A stretch of DNA of 64,000 nucleotides from an uncultured Pelagibacteraceae bacterium (GTDB taxonomy: Bacteria; Pseudomonadota; Alphaproteobacteria; Pelagibacterales; Pelagibacteraceae): assembly GCA_902569185.1 (NCBI GenBank), contig CACFTH010000002.1, forward strand, positions 55,723 through 119,722, in the 5' to 3' direction. The notes below the pieces were generated by a model. That model saw only the letters and a list, made by a program, of their open reading frames with translations, did no database searches and was not told the origin of the DNA. A program made the position numbers and the translations under genes. Each line of letters opens with the position of its first letter. The stretch's first letter is position 1. Positions 16,637 to 26,005 of the stretch are shown here, piece by piece.

Positions 16637-17595
16637 TTAAAATATCTTTTTTTTCTTAGCCTTTTACTTACAGCGTCTAATAAAATTTTTTCTAAATTTT
16701 TAAAAATTTTATTTTTCATTCTTAATTCAATGAGTTTCCAAGTATAAGGTAAATATTTAAGATATTGGGGTTTTTTATCTCTAATATTTAATCTATAAAA
16801 GATTCCAAGTATCTTTAGATTTCTTTGAATTGATAAAATATCAAAATCATTTTTTAAAAAGTAGATATTTTTTCTCAAAGAGCTCTTTTTTAAATAATAT
16901 TGAAAAATTTTATTTTTTATATTTAATGGTATTTGTATTCTAACATCATCAATTAGGGAGGCCACGTCATACATAGGGTTTCCTAAAATGACATCTTGTG
17001 TATCAATAATTCCCAATCTACTTTTCACAGGCATAATATTTGAAACATGAAAGTCCCTATGGACTATAAACTTATTTTTAAAATAAATTTGTTTATACAA
17101 TTTATTTAATTCTATTTTTATTTTTTTTTTAAATTTTTTAGATTTTCTTTTTCCTAAGACTCCCGGAAGGTACCAATTCAAAAATAAATCAGAATCCTTA
17201 TGTAAATATTTAATATTATAATTGTTTAATTTTAAATTTCGATCCAATTTAATTTTAATTTTATTAATTGGTTTTATTTTTTGTAATTTTAAAATTACAT
17301 TTATGCTTTTTTTATAATGAGGGAAAATATTTTTCGATTTTCTAATAGAATGGAAAAGTGTATTATCACCGAAATCTTCAATTTCCATTATACCTTCATT
17401 AAAATGTTGACTGATTGTTTTGGGAGTATGAATGCCTTTGCCTCTTAGAAATTTATTTATTGCAGAATATGCAACTAAATTTCGAAATCTTTCTTTTCTT
17501 GCTGTAACTATTATTGATGTTTTGTTCCCTTTTTTGAGCCTAAAAAATTCTCTAAAAGATGCATCACTTCTGATTTTTTTTAATTTATATTGCAT
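16633..17595 (-). CDS. amgK: AmgK-like N-acetylmuramate/GlcNAc kinase (APH fold)
   Basis: 320 residues with an aminoglycoside-phosphotransferase fold. The catalytic loop is FIVHRDFHVSNIMPV (His-Arg-Asp, Asn) followed by the metal-binding IIDTQDVILGNPMYDVASLIDD, about 190-225. It should phosphorylate the anomeric position of MurNAc or GlcNAc. The protein is unusually rich in Lys and Asn, as expected from the base composition. It overlaps tsaE by 11 bp and murU by 4 bp, so the three are probably co-translated. Confidence 0.85.
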   Translation of the reverse strand: MQYKLKKIRSDASFREFFRLKKGNKTSIIVTARKERFRNLVAYSAINKFLRGKGIHTPKTISQHFNEGIMEIEDFGDNTLFHSIRKSKNIFPHYKKSINVILKLQKIKPINKIKIKLDRNLKLNNYNIKYLHKDSDLFLNWYLPGVLGKRKSKKFKKKIKIELNKLYKQIYFKNKFIVHRDFHVSNIMPVKSRLGIIDTQDVILGNPMYDVASLIDDVRIQIPLNIKNKIFQYYLKKSSLRKNIYFLKNDFDILSIQRNLKILGIFYRLNIRDKKPQYLKYLPYTWKLIELRMKNKIFKNLEKILLDAVSKRLRKKRYFK

Positions 17596-18040
17596 TTAAT
17601 TTAAATTTTTTCCATTTTCCGTAACCTTTTATTTTCAATTTTCTACTTTCTTGTTCTTTTTGATGATAAAAAGTAATTTCAAGTCTATTAGTAATTGTTT
17701 TCTTAATTATCTCTGGCCACTCAATTATTGTTATCACTCTATCATTTTCTTGAAATATACCGAGTTTCTCTAATTCTTTGCTTTTTTTTAATCGATATAA
17801 ATCATAATGCATTACTTTTAAATTTTTTATCTCGTATTCATGAAGCAGACTAAAAGTTGGACTTACAACTTCTGTTTTTTTAATTCTATTTTTTTTCTGT
17901 AATTGATGAACCAAACTTCTTACAAAAGTAGTTTTTCCAGATCCTAATTCACCGTATAAAAATATACAGTCAGTTTTTGATAAAGATAAAGAAATTTTTT
18001 TAGATATAGTATCTATTTGAGATAAATAATATTTCAACAT
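17585..18040 (-). CDS. tsaE: tRNA threonylcarbamoyladenosine biosynthesis ATPase TsaE
   Basis: 151 residues. The Walker A motif GELGSGKTTFVRSLV is at about 31-45, then SPTFSLLHEYE, DLYRL and the IIEWPE segment typical of TsaE (YjeE). It powers the TsaB-TsaD-TsaE complex that installs t6A37 on ANN-decoding tRNAs. Its partner TsaB appears in this window at 61.6-61.9 kb in an internally shortened form. The gene lies 11 bp after ahcY and overlaps amgK. Confidence 0.93.
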   Translation of the reverse strand: MLKYYLSQIDTISKKISLSLSKTDCIFLYGELGSGKTTFVRSLVHQLQKKNRIKKTEVVSPTFSLLHEYEIKNLKVMHYDLYRLKKSKELEKLGIFQENDRVITIIEWPEIIKKTITNRLEITFYHQKEQESRKLKIKGYGKWKKFKLNAI

Positions 18041-18051
18041 TGGCTACTATT

Positions 18052-19341
18052 TTAGTAGCGATAAGTATCCGGTTTAAATGGTCCTGATGGTTTAACGCTA
18101 ATATAGTCTGCTTGTTCCTTAGACATTTTTGTTAATTTAGCACCGACTTTACCTAAGTGTAATGTTGCAACTTTTTCGTCTAAGTGCTTTGGTAATACAT
18201 AAACTTTCTTTTCGTAATTTTTTGAGTTATTCCACAATTCAATTTGAGCAATAACCTGATTTGTAAATGAAGCGCTCATAACAAAGCTCGGGTGCCCGGT
18301 TGCACAGCCAAGATTTACTAATCTTCCTTCGGCCAATAAAATAATTCTTTTTTTACTTGGTAATTCTATTTCATGTACTTGTGGTTTTATCTCAGTCCAT
18401 TTGTAATTCTTTAAAGCATCAACTTGAATTTCATTATCGAAATGACCAATATTGCATAATATTGCTCTGTCTTTCATTTCTCTCATGTGATCAGCAGTTA
18501 CAATGTCTTTATTACCTGTAGCAGTTACAACTATGTCTGCATCTTTAATAGCCTCGTCCATCAATACAACTTCATAACCTTCCATTGCCGCTTGGAGTGC
18601 ACAAATAGGATCTGTTTCTGTAACCATAACTCTTGCGCCTGATTGTCTAAGAGATGCCGCACTTCCTTTACCAACATCACCAAAACCAGCGACTATAGCA
18701 ACTTTACCAGACATCATTACATCTGTTGCTCTTTTAATTCCATCTACTAAACTTTCCCGGCAACCATACAAATTATCAAATTTAGATTTTGTAACAGAGT
18801 CGTTCACGTTTATAGCAGGGATTAGTAATGTTTTATTAGACTCCATTTTTTTTAGTGCTAAAACTCCAGTTGTAGTTTCTTCTGATACCCCTTTAATATT
18901 TTTAAGTAGATCTTTATAATCCTTATGCATTAGTCCGGTGAGATCACCACCATCATCTAAAATCATATTTGGTTTCCAACTTTTATCACCTTCGATAGTT
19001 TGTTTAATGCACCACCAATACTCTTTTTCCGTTTCACCTTTCCATGCATAAACTGGTATTCCCGCTTTTGCAATTGCAGCAGCAGCGTGATCTTGCGTTG
19101 AGAAAATATTACAGGAAGACCATCTCACACTCGCCCCAAGTTCAACAAGTGTCTCTATCAAAACAGCTGTTTGAATTGTCATATGAAGACAGCCAAGAAT
19201 GTTTGCTCCATTCAATGGTTTCTTACCTTTATATTCTTTTCTTAATGCCATTAAGCCTGGCATTTCAGACTCTGCTATGGAAATTTCTTTTCTACCAAAG
19301 TCAGCTAAATTTATATCTTTTACTTTAAAATCTTGGCTCAT
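18052..19341 (-). CDS. ahcY: Adenosylhomocysteinase
   Basis: 429 residues, the short form without the roughly 40-residue insertion present in many bacterial enzymes. Conserved pieces include [17 protein letters not shown], the catalytic [17 protein letters not shown], the NAD-binding [13 protein letters not shown] and the C-terminal [13 protein letters not shown] with its NAD-contacting Lys-Tyr. It hydrolyses S-adenosylhomocysteine to adenosine and homocysteine, closing the methylation cycle that metK (55.6 kb) opens. Only 46 bp separate it from chvG, so there is no room for a SAH riboswitch. Confidence 0.96.
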   Translation of the reverse strand: MSQDFKVKDINLADFGRKEISIAESEMPGLMALRKEYKGKKPLNGANILGCLHMTIQTAVLIETLVELGASVRWSSCNIFSTQDHAAAAIAKAGIPVYAWKGETEKEYWWCIKQTIEGDKSWKPNMILDDGGDLTGLMHKDYKDLLKNIKGVSEETTTGVLALKKMESNKTLLIPAINVNDSVTKSKFDNLYGCRESLVDGIKRATDVMMSGKVAIVAGFGDVGKGSAASLRQSGARVMVTETDPICALQAAMEGYEVVLMDEAIKDADIVVTATGNKDIVTADHMREMKDRAILCNIGHFDNEIQVDALKNYKWTEIKPQVHEIELPSKKRIILLAEGRLVNLGCATGHPSFVMSASFTNQVIAQIELWNNSKNYEKKVYVLPKHLDEKVATLHLGKVGAKLTKMSKEQADYISVKPSGPFKPDTYRY

Positions 19342-19373
19342 TTATAAAAATCTTGTAACAATTTAATTTATAG

Positions 19374-19397
19374 TAATCAAGTAGTCACTATTGATTA
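19374..19397 (-). other. Inverted repeat/hairpin at the chvG-ahcY junction
   Basis: TAATCAA (19374-19380) and TTGATTA (19391-19397) are perfect 7-bp arms separated by 10 nt, which themselves contain TAGT and ACTA, so the stem can extend past a one-base bulge. The chvG stop codon lies inside. There is no T-run after it on the transcribed strand, so it is not a standard terminator; it could be an RNA processing or stabilising stem before ahcY. Confidence 0.4.
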
Positions 19398-20926
19398 TAT
19401 TTTTTGGGAAGTACTACTTCAATTTGAGCCCCTCTTTGATTATCGGTCCTATTTGAAGCCTTAACGTTTCCTCCATGCATTTCAACTATACTCTTTACAA
19501 TATTTAATCCCAAACCTGAGTGTTCACCAAATTTCTCAGGTCTATTGCTATAAAATCTTTTAAATATCTTATCAGTATTTGTCTCGCTAAAACCAGGGCC
19601 TTGATCTTTTACATTAAAAGAAACAGTGTCCTTTTTTCCTTGTATATAAATTGAAACTTGGCCTTTGTTTGGACTAAAAGACAAAGCATTATCTAAAAGA
19701 TTTGCTAATATTTGCTCTAATCTATTATCTATACCTAAAAGTTGAAAGTCGTAACCATTAGGTTTTTCTTTAATAATTTTAAATTTAATATTTTTTTCTA
19801 TTACCTTTGAATTGCTCTCAAATTCATCAACCACATTTTTAACTAAAACTTGTAAATCAATTTTTTTCATTTTTTCTCTCGATAAAGAAGCTTCATCTTT
19901 AAGCATTTGTGAATAATCTGTAATCAATCTATCAATTCTTTCTACATCATGACTTAAGATCTTGATTAATTTTTCTCTTTCGTTTCTATCTGAAGAATTT
20001 TCTAAAAGCTCTGATGCGCCTTTTAATGATGCCAATGGGTTCCTAATCTCGTGAGCTAAATCAGCTGAGGAGTTTTCTGCTCTTCTAGTCCTTTGCTGTA
20101 AGTCGTTTGTCATATTATTTAAAGATCTAGAAAGCAAACCAAGTTCATCGGTTCTCTCTAAAAATTTCTCTATTTTTCCTGATGAATCGTCTTTAGACTT
20201 TATAGCTTCTGTATAGCCAACTAAGGCAGCAATTGGAGTAAGAATATATTTATTTAAGAATATAGAGAATACAAATATTGCTATAGCTATAGCTATTACT
20301 GTTCTAAGAATAAAATTTCGTCTTTCTTCAACGGCTGTTAAAATTTCATTAGCTTGTTCTGTAACCTGTATATAACCCAAAACTTTACTATCAATTTTGA
20401 GACCATTTAAAGTCTTTATAAAAAAATTATTATTTTCTTTTATTTCAATAACAACTGGTTCTTCGTTTTTTTTATTTGAAATCAAATTACTGATATTCTC
20501 TTTCTTTTGAGGCGATTTTTCTGAAGACAAATCTTTTTCAAAAATATTAGAATTGGTATCAATATTTTCCTGAATAACTGCGTCTGATCTAACAAAAACA
20601 TTCTGATCTAAATCAATGATGTTTGTATCTCCAATTAATTCTCCTTCAATACTAAAAAATTGAACTCTTTCTAGATTTTGATATAAAAACCTTGTTGATA
20701 TTAAAAAATTTTTTAAGTCCTTTTCTTCAAAATTTATTTTTAATCTTTCGATGTGGTTAGAAGTGTTATTTATTATAACTGTATGTTTTTCTACTCTTTG
20801 TTTTACTAAGTTCGGTTGAATAGCATTAAGATAAAAAAAGGTGAATAAGCCTAATACTAAGAAAACAACAGAGTTAAATATCAAGAACTTTCTTAAAATA
20901 GATGATGAACTTTTAACTAAATTCAT
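19388..20926 (-). CDS. chvG: Sensor histidine kinase, ChvG/ExoS family
   Basis: 512 residues: transmembrane helix 1 (about 13-33), a periplasmic sensor (34-203), helix 2 (about 205-224), HAMP (about 225-280), a HisKA domain with the phosphorylated His292 in ADLAHEIRNPLASLKGA, and an ATPase domain with DNALSFSPNKG, DQGPGF and GEHSGLGLNIVKSIVEMHGG. ChvG with ChvI senses acidity/envelope state in rhizobia and relatives. The periplasmic part contains a low-complexity Asn/Ser/Glu/Lys stretch (about 120-165). It overlaps chvI by one base (TAATG-type junction). Confidence 0.9.
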   Translation of the reverse strand: MNLVKSSSSILRKFLIFNSVVFLVLGLFTFFYLNAIQPNLVKQRVEKHTVIINNTSNHIERLKINFEEKDLKNFLISTRFLYQNLERVQFFSIEGELIGDTNIIDLDQNVFVRSDAVIQENIDTNSNIFEKDLSSEKSPQKKENISNLISNKKNEEPVVIEIKENNNFFIKTLNGLKIDSKVLGYIQVTEQANEILTAVEERRNFILRTVIAIAIAIFVFSIFLNKYILTPIAALVGYTEAIKSKDDSSGKIEKFLERTDELGLLSRSLNNMTNDLQQRTRRAENSSADLAHEIRNPLASLKGASELLENSSDRNEREKLIKILSHDVERIDRLITDYSQMLKDEASLSREKMKKIDLQVLVKNVVDEFESNSKVIEKNIKFKIIKEKPNGYDFQLLGIDNRLEQILANLLDNALSFSPNKGQVSIYIQGKKDTVSFNVKDQGPGFSETNTDKIFKRFYSNRPEKFGEHSGLGLNIVKSIVEMHGGNVKASNRTDNQRGAQIEVVLPKKYNQ

Positions 20927-21624
20927 TAATTAATATTCCATCTATATCCGCTTCCATAACGGGTTTCAATTGATGAGAATTTTTCATCTACCTTTTTGAA
21001 TTTCTTTCTAATTCTTTTTATATGACTATCTATTGTTCTATCTTCTATATCAGTATTTTCTTTATAAGCTATATCCATAAGGTGTGCTCTCTCCTTAATA
21101 ACACCAGGTCTTTGGGCTAACTCTTTTACTATTAAAAATTCTGTAGTTGTTAATTTTTCAGGAAGATTTTTTCCATTCCACTGGCACTCAAGTTGACTAG
21201 GGTCTAATTTTAATTTTCCATGTGCTATTAAGTTTTTACTTTCATCTTGTGAAGTGCTTTTTTTTCTTAGTTGAACTCTAATTCTTTCAACTAAAACCTT
21301 GATTGAAAAACCTCCCGATTTTTTTATAAAATCATCTGCACCAAGTTTTAAACCAAGTAATTCGTCAACCTCTTCGTCTTTTGATGTGAGAAATATAATT
21401 GGAATAGACATCTTTTTTTTTATCCTTTTAAGTAGTTCTTCTCCATCCATTCTAGGCATTTTTATATCAACTACCGCTAAGTCAGGAGGATTTCTAGATA
21501 AGCCAACTAGAGCGCTTTCTCCATCAATATATGTTTGAACTTTAAATCCTTCTCTCTCTAGAGCTATGCTTAGACTGGTTAATATATTTCTGTCATCATC
21601 AACAAGTGCAATAGTTTTAGACAT
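20926..21624 (-). CDS. chvI: OmpR-family response regulator, ChvI
   Basis: 232 residues. The receiver domain has the acidic pair DDD at 9-11, phosphoacceptor Asp53 in [11 protein letters not shown] and the conserved Thr/Lys ([16 protein letters not shown]). The C-terminal winged helix (about 135-230) has the [14 protein letters not shown] recognition helix and GSGYRWN. Directly upstream of chvG, giving the standard chvI-chvG order. Alphaproteobacterial ChvI controls envelope and acid responses; the regulon here is unknown. Confidence 0.92.
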   Translation of the reverse strand: MSKTIALVDDDRNILTSLSIALEREGFKVQTYIDGESALVGLSRNPPDLAVVDIKMPRMDGEELLKRIKKKMSIPIIFLTSKDEEVDELLGLKLGADDFIKKSGGFSIKVLVERIRVQLRKKSTSQDESKNLIAHGKLKLDPSQLECQWNGKNLPEKLTTTEFLIVKELAQRPGVIKERAHLMDIAYKENTDIEDRTIDSHIKRIRKKFKKVDEKFSSIETRYGSGYRWNIN

Positions 21625-21677
21625 AATAATATCCTAATAGTTTAAATTAAATTGTCAAAATTTAGGCAATTTAAATT

Positions 21678-24446
21678 TTAGTGAGCTTCATCCCAATTAT
21701 CACCAGAATTTACGTTTACGTCTAGTGGGATTTTAAACATATGGTAATCAGAACTCGAGACTGACTCCATAGTTTTTTTTACAATTTTTTCAACAAGCGT
21801 TTGATTCGATTTTTGACATTCAAAGACTAGTTCGTCATGTATTTGAAGAAGCATTTTTGCTTTGTGCATTTTGTTTGAATTAATTAAGTCATCAATTTTA
21901 ATCATTGCAAGTCTTATTATATCAGCTGCTGAACTTTGAATTGGTGCATTAATCGCAGCTCTCTCTTGAAAACTTCTTACGCTAAAATTTTTGTCATTTA
22001 TACCCCTTAGATGTATTCGTCTACCAAAAATATTATTCACATATCCATTTTTTCTACAAAACTTAATTGTTTTTTCCATATAATCTTTGATTTCGGGAAA
22101 TTTTTTAAAATATGAATTGATAAAATCTAAAGCTTCCTGGTTTGACACAGAAATTTGTTTTGCAAGACCGTATTGGGTAATTCCATAGATAATACCAAAA
22201 TTTATGGTTTTTGCTTTTCTTCTCAAATTTTCATCTACCTTTTTTATGGGCACGTTAAATACTTGGCTTGCAGTAAGCGCGTGAATATCTTCATTGTTTA
22301 AAAAAGCTTTTTGAAGTTCTTTTACCTCAGCTAAATCTGCTAAAATTCTCATTTCAATTTGATTATAATCAGCTGAAATTAAAGTATTATTTTTTTCAGC
22401 TATAAAGGCTTTTCTAATCTCTCTCCCATCATCTGTTTTAATTGGTATATTTTGTAAATTTGGATCACTAGAGGCTAATCTTCCCGTATTAGTCGCCGCT
22501 AATAAGAATGAAGTATGAACTCTTTTAGTTTTTGAATTAACATGATCTTGAAGTGCATCAGTATATGTATTTTTTAACTTCGATAATTGACGCCAATCTA
22601 AAACCAATCTTGGAAATTTATGTCCTTTAAAAGCTAAATCTTCGAGAATATTTGCATTTGTAGCTAAACTGCCTTTCTTTGTTTTTTTTAAATTTGCGAT
22701 TTTAAGTTCATTGTAAATTATTTCTCCTAGTTGTTTTGGAGACCCTATATTGAATTCTTTTTTTGCTATTAAAAAGATTTCTTTTTCAATTTTTTTTATT
22801 TTATTTGCAAAATTTGTTGATAATTTTTTGAGATAATCAATATTAACTTTGATACCGTTCATTTCTATCTGTGAAAGAATCTGAACCAATGGTTTTTCGA
22901 AGGACTCATAGATTATGTTTAATTTTTCTTCATCTAATCGACTTTTTAAAATATCAAATAATCTAAAAGTCACATCTGCATCTTCGCCAGCATATTCAGT
23001 TGATTTTTTTAAATCTACTTCTTCAAAAATCAATTTATTTTTCCCTGAACCAACTAGATCTTTGTAAGAGATAGTTTTGTGATCTAGATGAATTTCAGAT
23101 AAAGTATCCAAATTATGACGGTTTAGACCTGCATCCAATGTGTAGGATAACAACATAGTATCCTCTATCGGATTAATATTAATACCCTCTTTTTTTAAAA
23201 TTAAATTATCAAATTTAATATTTTGACCAATTTTTTTTATACTTTTATCTTCAAGAATTTTTTTTATTTTTTCTATGACAACTCTTTTATTTAAACAGCT
23301 TTCTGTTTTATGTTTGACAGGAATATAATAAGCCTCGTTTGGAGAATAACATACCGATATACCTACGAGATCAGCATCTAGAGGGTTTAATGATGATGTC
23401 TCGGTATCTACAGATATTAATGATTTGTCCTCTAGGTTTTTTATTAGTTTATCTAAATCATTTATTTTGTTTATTGTTTTATACTTTGTAACATCAATTT
23501 TTTTTGAGATCGATTCGGTATTTTTTTGAACTACTTTTCCTTTAGGTTCTCCATAAAAATTTATTGCTTGACTTAAAAGTCTATTGAATTCCATTTCCCT
23601 TAAAAACTCATAAAGTTTATTTTTATCAACTTTTTTAATATTAAAAGTATCGATTTTAGTTTTTATTGGAACATCATCTTTTAAGGTTACTAATTTTTTA
23701 CTTATTAAAGCTAAATCTTTATTATTTATTAAAGTTTCTTTTCTTTTTTTTTGAGGTATCTCTCCCGCTTTCTTAAGAAGATTTTCCAATGTTTTAAATT
23801 TATTTATTAATTCAGATGCTGTTTTAATACCAATTCCTGGAACACCAGGAATATTGTCTGAGGAATCCCCCGCTAATGATTGGACATCAATTACCTGGTT
23901 AGGTTTTACACCAAATTTTTCCATAACTTCTTTTTCTCCAATAACTTTACTTTTCATTGGATCAAACAATCTGATTTTATTTGATACAAGCTGCATTAAG
24001 TCTTTATCAGAAGAAATAATTGTAACCTTAGCTCCAAGACTAATTATTTGTTTAGCATATGTTGCTATCAAATCATCAGCCTCATAATTAATTTGCTCAA
24101 TTGAAGGTAGATTAAAGGCTTTAACTGCTTTTCTTATATATTCAAATTGTGGTGCTAAATCATCGGGTGCTTCTGACCTATTTGCTTTATAATCTTTGTA
24201 TATTTCATTTCTAAAATTTTTTCTTGCAGAGTCAAATATTACTGCAAAATGTGTAGGTTTATTTTTTGAGTCGTCTGACCTAACCTCTTCTAAAAGTTTG
24301 AAGAGCATACTGCTAAAACCGCTAACAGCTCCTGTAGGTAAACCGTCACTTTTCCTAGATAAAGGAGGAAGAGCATAATAAGCTCTAAAAATATAACCAG
24401 ATCCATCTACTAAATAAAAATGATCTGTTTTTTTTATTGCGCTCAT
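21678..24446 (-). CDS. polA: DNA polymerase I
   Basis: 922 residues with all three domains. The 5' nuclease is about 1-300 (VDGSGYIFRAYYALPPL, EADDLIATYA, SSDKDLMQL, GDSSDNIPGVPGIG), the 3'-5' exonuclease about 325-510 with the intact DxE motif in SVDTETSSL, and the polymerase about 550-922 (SADYNQIEMRILA, RRKAKTINFGIIYG, IHDELVFEC). It fills gaps in repair and replaces Okazaki primers. It is divergent from the ABC ATPase gene across 48 bp that contain a 19-bp palindrome. Confidence 0.96.
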   Translation of the reverse strand: MSAIKKTDHFYLVDGSGYIFRAYYALPPLSRKSDGLPTGAVSGFSSMLFKLLEEVRSDDSKNKPTHFAVIFDSARKNFRNEIYKDYKANRSEAPDDLAPQFEYIRKAVKAFNLPSIEQINYEADDLIATYAKQIISLGAKVTIISSDKDLMQLVSNKIRLFDPMKSKVIGEKEVMEKFGVKPNQVIDVQSLAGDSSDNIPGVPGIGIKTASELINKFKTLENLLKKAGEIPQKKRKETLINNKDLALISKKLVTLKDDVPIKTKIDTFNIKKVDKNKLYEFLREMEFNRLLSQAINFYGEPKGKVVQKNTESISKKIDVTKYKTINKINDLDKLIKNLEDKSLISVDTETSSLNPLDADLVGISVCYSPNEAYYIPVKHKTESCLNKRVVIEKIKKILEDKSIKKIGQNIKFDNLILKKEGININPIEDTMLLSYTLDAGLNRHNLDTLSEIHLDHKTISYKDLVGSGKNKLIFEEVDLKKSTEYAGEDADVTFRLFDILKSRLDEEKLNIIYESFEKPLVQILSQIEMNGIKVNIDYLKKLSTNFANKIKKIEKEIFLIAKKEFNIGSPKQLGEIIYNELKIANLKKTKKGSLATNANILEDLAFKGHKFPRLVLDWRQLSKLKNTYTDALQDHVNSKTKRVHTSFLLAATNTGRLASSDPNLQNIPIKTDDGREIRKAFIAEKNNTLISADYNQIEMRILADLAEVKELQKAFLNNEDIHALTASQVFNVPIKKVDENLRRKAKTINFGIIYGITQYGLAKQISVSNQEALDFINSYFKKFPEIKDYMEKTIKFCRKNGYVNNIFGRRIHLRGINDKNFSVRSFQERAAINAPIQSSAADIIRLAMIKIDDLINSNKMHKAKMLLQIHDELVFECQKSNQTLVEKIVKKTMESVSSSDYHMFKIPLDVNVNSGDNWDEAH

Positions 24447-24471
24447 CTTTGTAATGATATCTTAACTTTTT

Positions 24472-24490
24472 TAATGTTATAATAACATTA
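24472..24490. promoter_or_regulatory. 19-bp palindrome with embedded TATAAT between polA and the ABC ATPase
   Basis: TAATGTTATAATAACATTA has 9-bp perfect arms (24472-24480 and 24482-24490) around one central base. A perfect -10 hexamer TATAAT lies at 24478-24483, so transcription to the right would start around 24490, only about 5 bases before the ATG at 24495. No ribosome binding site precedes that ATG, consistent with a leaderless mRNA. Operator, promoter or both are possible; no good -35 is visible. Confidence 0.5.
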
Positions 24491-24494
24491 TATT

Positions 24495-25421
24495 ATGAAC
24501 AAAATCGCATTATCTTCTGAAAATTTAACTAAAGTTTATTCAAAAAGTAATAAGCTAAAAGAAGAAGTTTTGGCACTAAAAAATTTAAGTTTGGAAGTAA
24601 AGCAGGGAGAGATTTTTGGCCTTTTAGGTCCAAACGGAGCAGGAAAAACTACATTTATAAATATTTTAGCTGGAACAGTAATGAAATCATCAGGCAAAGT
24701 AACTGTATGGGGATATGATCTTGACAAAAATCCCAGACAAGTGAGAGCTTGTATAGGAGTTGTGCCGCAAGAAGTTAATTTTGATCCTTTTTTTAGTCCA
24801 AAAAAACTACTTGAACTTCAAGCTGGATTCTATGGCGTTAAGAAAGAGGACAGAATTACAGATTCAATTTTAGAAACCGTATCACTGGATAAACAAGCCA
24901 ATGCATACACAAGAAGTTTGTCTGGAGGTATGAAAAGAAGATTGCTAATAGCAAAAGCAATGGTACACCAACCTCCCATTTTATTTTTAGATGAACCAAC
25001 TGCGGGTGTTGATGTTGAGCTTAGACAAAACTTATGGGGAAATGTAAAAGAACTTAATAAGCTTGGTATTACAATTGTATTAACAACACATAATTTGAAC
25101 GAAGCCCAAGAAATGTGCGATAGGATTGCAATAATAAACAGAGGTAATTTGGTAGCATTTGATACTACTCAAAAAATGCTTGAAAGAATTGAAAGTAAAA
25201 TCATTAAATTTAAAGTTAAGGATTCAAAAAACTTTGAAAAAATTAAATTAGATGGTGTCAAATTTACGAAAAGTAATGGACAAATTACTGCAAGCTATGA
25301 CAAAAATAAAATTAAATTTGATCAAATTATTGAGGAAGTAAAAAATAATGTAGAAATACTTGATATTTCTACCGATGAGGGCGACTTAGAAGATATATTC
25401 TTAAAGGTAACAAATAAGTAG
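24495..25421 (+). CDS. ABC-2 type transporter ATP-binding protein
   Basis: 308 residues. Walker A is GPNGAGKTTFINILAG (about 51-66), the Q-loop VVPQEVNF, signature SLSGGMKRRLLIAKAM, Walker B ILFLDEPTAGVD and H-loop TTHNLNEAQ. The class resembles YadG/CcmA-type ATPases that drive ABC-2 exporters, with a C-terminal extension (about 225-305) of the DrrA kind. No ABC-2 permease is adjacent on either side, and the next gene is bioY 31 bp downstream, so the membrane partner must lie elsewhere or the pairing is new. Confidence 0.88.
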   Translation: MNKIALSSENLTKVYSKSNKLKEEVLALKNLSLEVKQGEIFGLLGPNGAGKTTFINILAGTVMKSSGKVTVWGYDLDKNPRQVRACIGVVPQEVNFDPFFSPKKLLELQAGFYGVKKEDRITDSILETVSLDKQANAYTRSLSGGMKRRLLIAKAMVHQPPILFLDEPTAGVDVELRQNLWGNVKELNKLGITIVLTTHNLNEAQEMCDRIAIINRGNLVAFDTTQKMLERIESKIIKFKVKDSKNFEKIKLDGVKFTKSNGQITASYDKNKIKFDQIIEEVKNNVEILDISTDEGDLEDIFLKVTNK

Positions 25422-25452
25422 ATTTTTTCAAAAATAAAAGTAATAATGTGGA

Positions 25453-26001
25453 ATGGAGTTAATTAAAAATTTAAAAGAAACTTCAATAATAAAAAATTTA
25501 TTTATTGCAACATGTGGTACAATAATACTAGCAGTGTCTGCAAAAGTAAAAATTCCTTTTTACCCAGTTCCTATGACAATGCAAACTTTCGTTGTTTTAC
25601 TTTTGGGAATTTCTCTTGGTTGGAAATTAGGTCTTTTTACAGTTTCAATTTATTTAATTCAAGGTATAGCTGGTTTACCTGTTTTTGCTGGAACGCCTGA
25701 AAAAGGGATGGGTATAATTTATTTTACTGGACCAACTATGGGTTATTTAATTGGTTTCCTAGTGGCAGTTTATTTAGCCGGTATCTTTAAATATACGGAT
25801 AATTTTTTTAAAAATCTTATTAAACTTATTTTTTCTGTAAGTTTTATTTATTTATTAGGAATGATTTGGTTAGGATCTTTAATTGGATGGGATAAACCAA
25901 TATTTAAACTTGGTGCTCAACCTTTCTTATTAGCTGAATTATTTAAAGTTGCACTTTTAGCTTTAATAATTCCTGCTCTATTCAAATTTAAAAAATCTTA
26001 A
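25453..26001 (+). CDS. bioY: Biotin transporter BioY (ECF S component)
   Basis: 182 residues with about six transmembrane helices. BioY motifs: AVSAKVKIPFYPVPMTMQTFVVLLLG near the N-terminus, and IQGIAGLPVFAGTPEKG..YFTGPTMGYLIGF in the middle. It captures biotin at the inner membrane, either alone or with an ECF energy module. No ecfA or ecfT type gene is next to it; the upstream ATPase is of the exporter class. It converges with regA, stops 4 bp apart. Confidence 0.92.
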   Translation: MELIKNLKETSIIKNLFIATCGTIILAVSAKVKIPFYPVPMTMQTFVVLLLGISLGWKLGLFTVSIYLIQGIAGLPVFAGTPEKGMGIIYFTGPTMGYLIGFLVAVYLAGIFKYTDNFFKNLIKLIFSVSFIYLLGMIWLGSLIGWDKPIFKLGAQPFLLAELFKVALLALIIPALFKFKKS

Positions 26002-26005
26002 TATT

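Noticed and set aside
19342..19387. SAH or SAM riboswitch upstream of ahcY or metK
   Set aside because: Only 46 bp precede ahcY and metK overlaps lnt by one base, leaving no room for a riboswitch.
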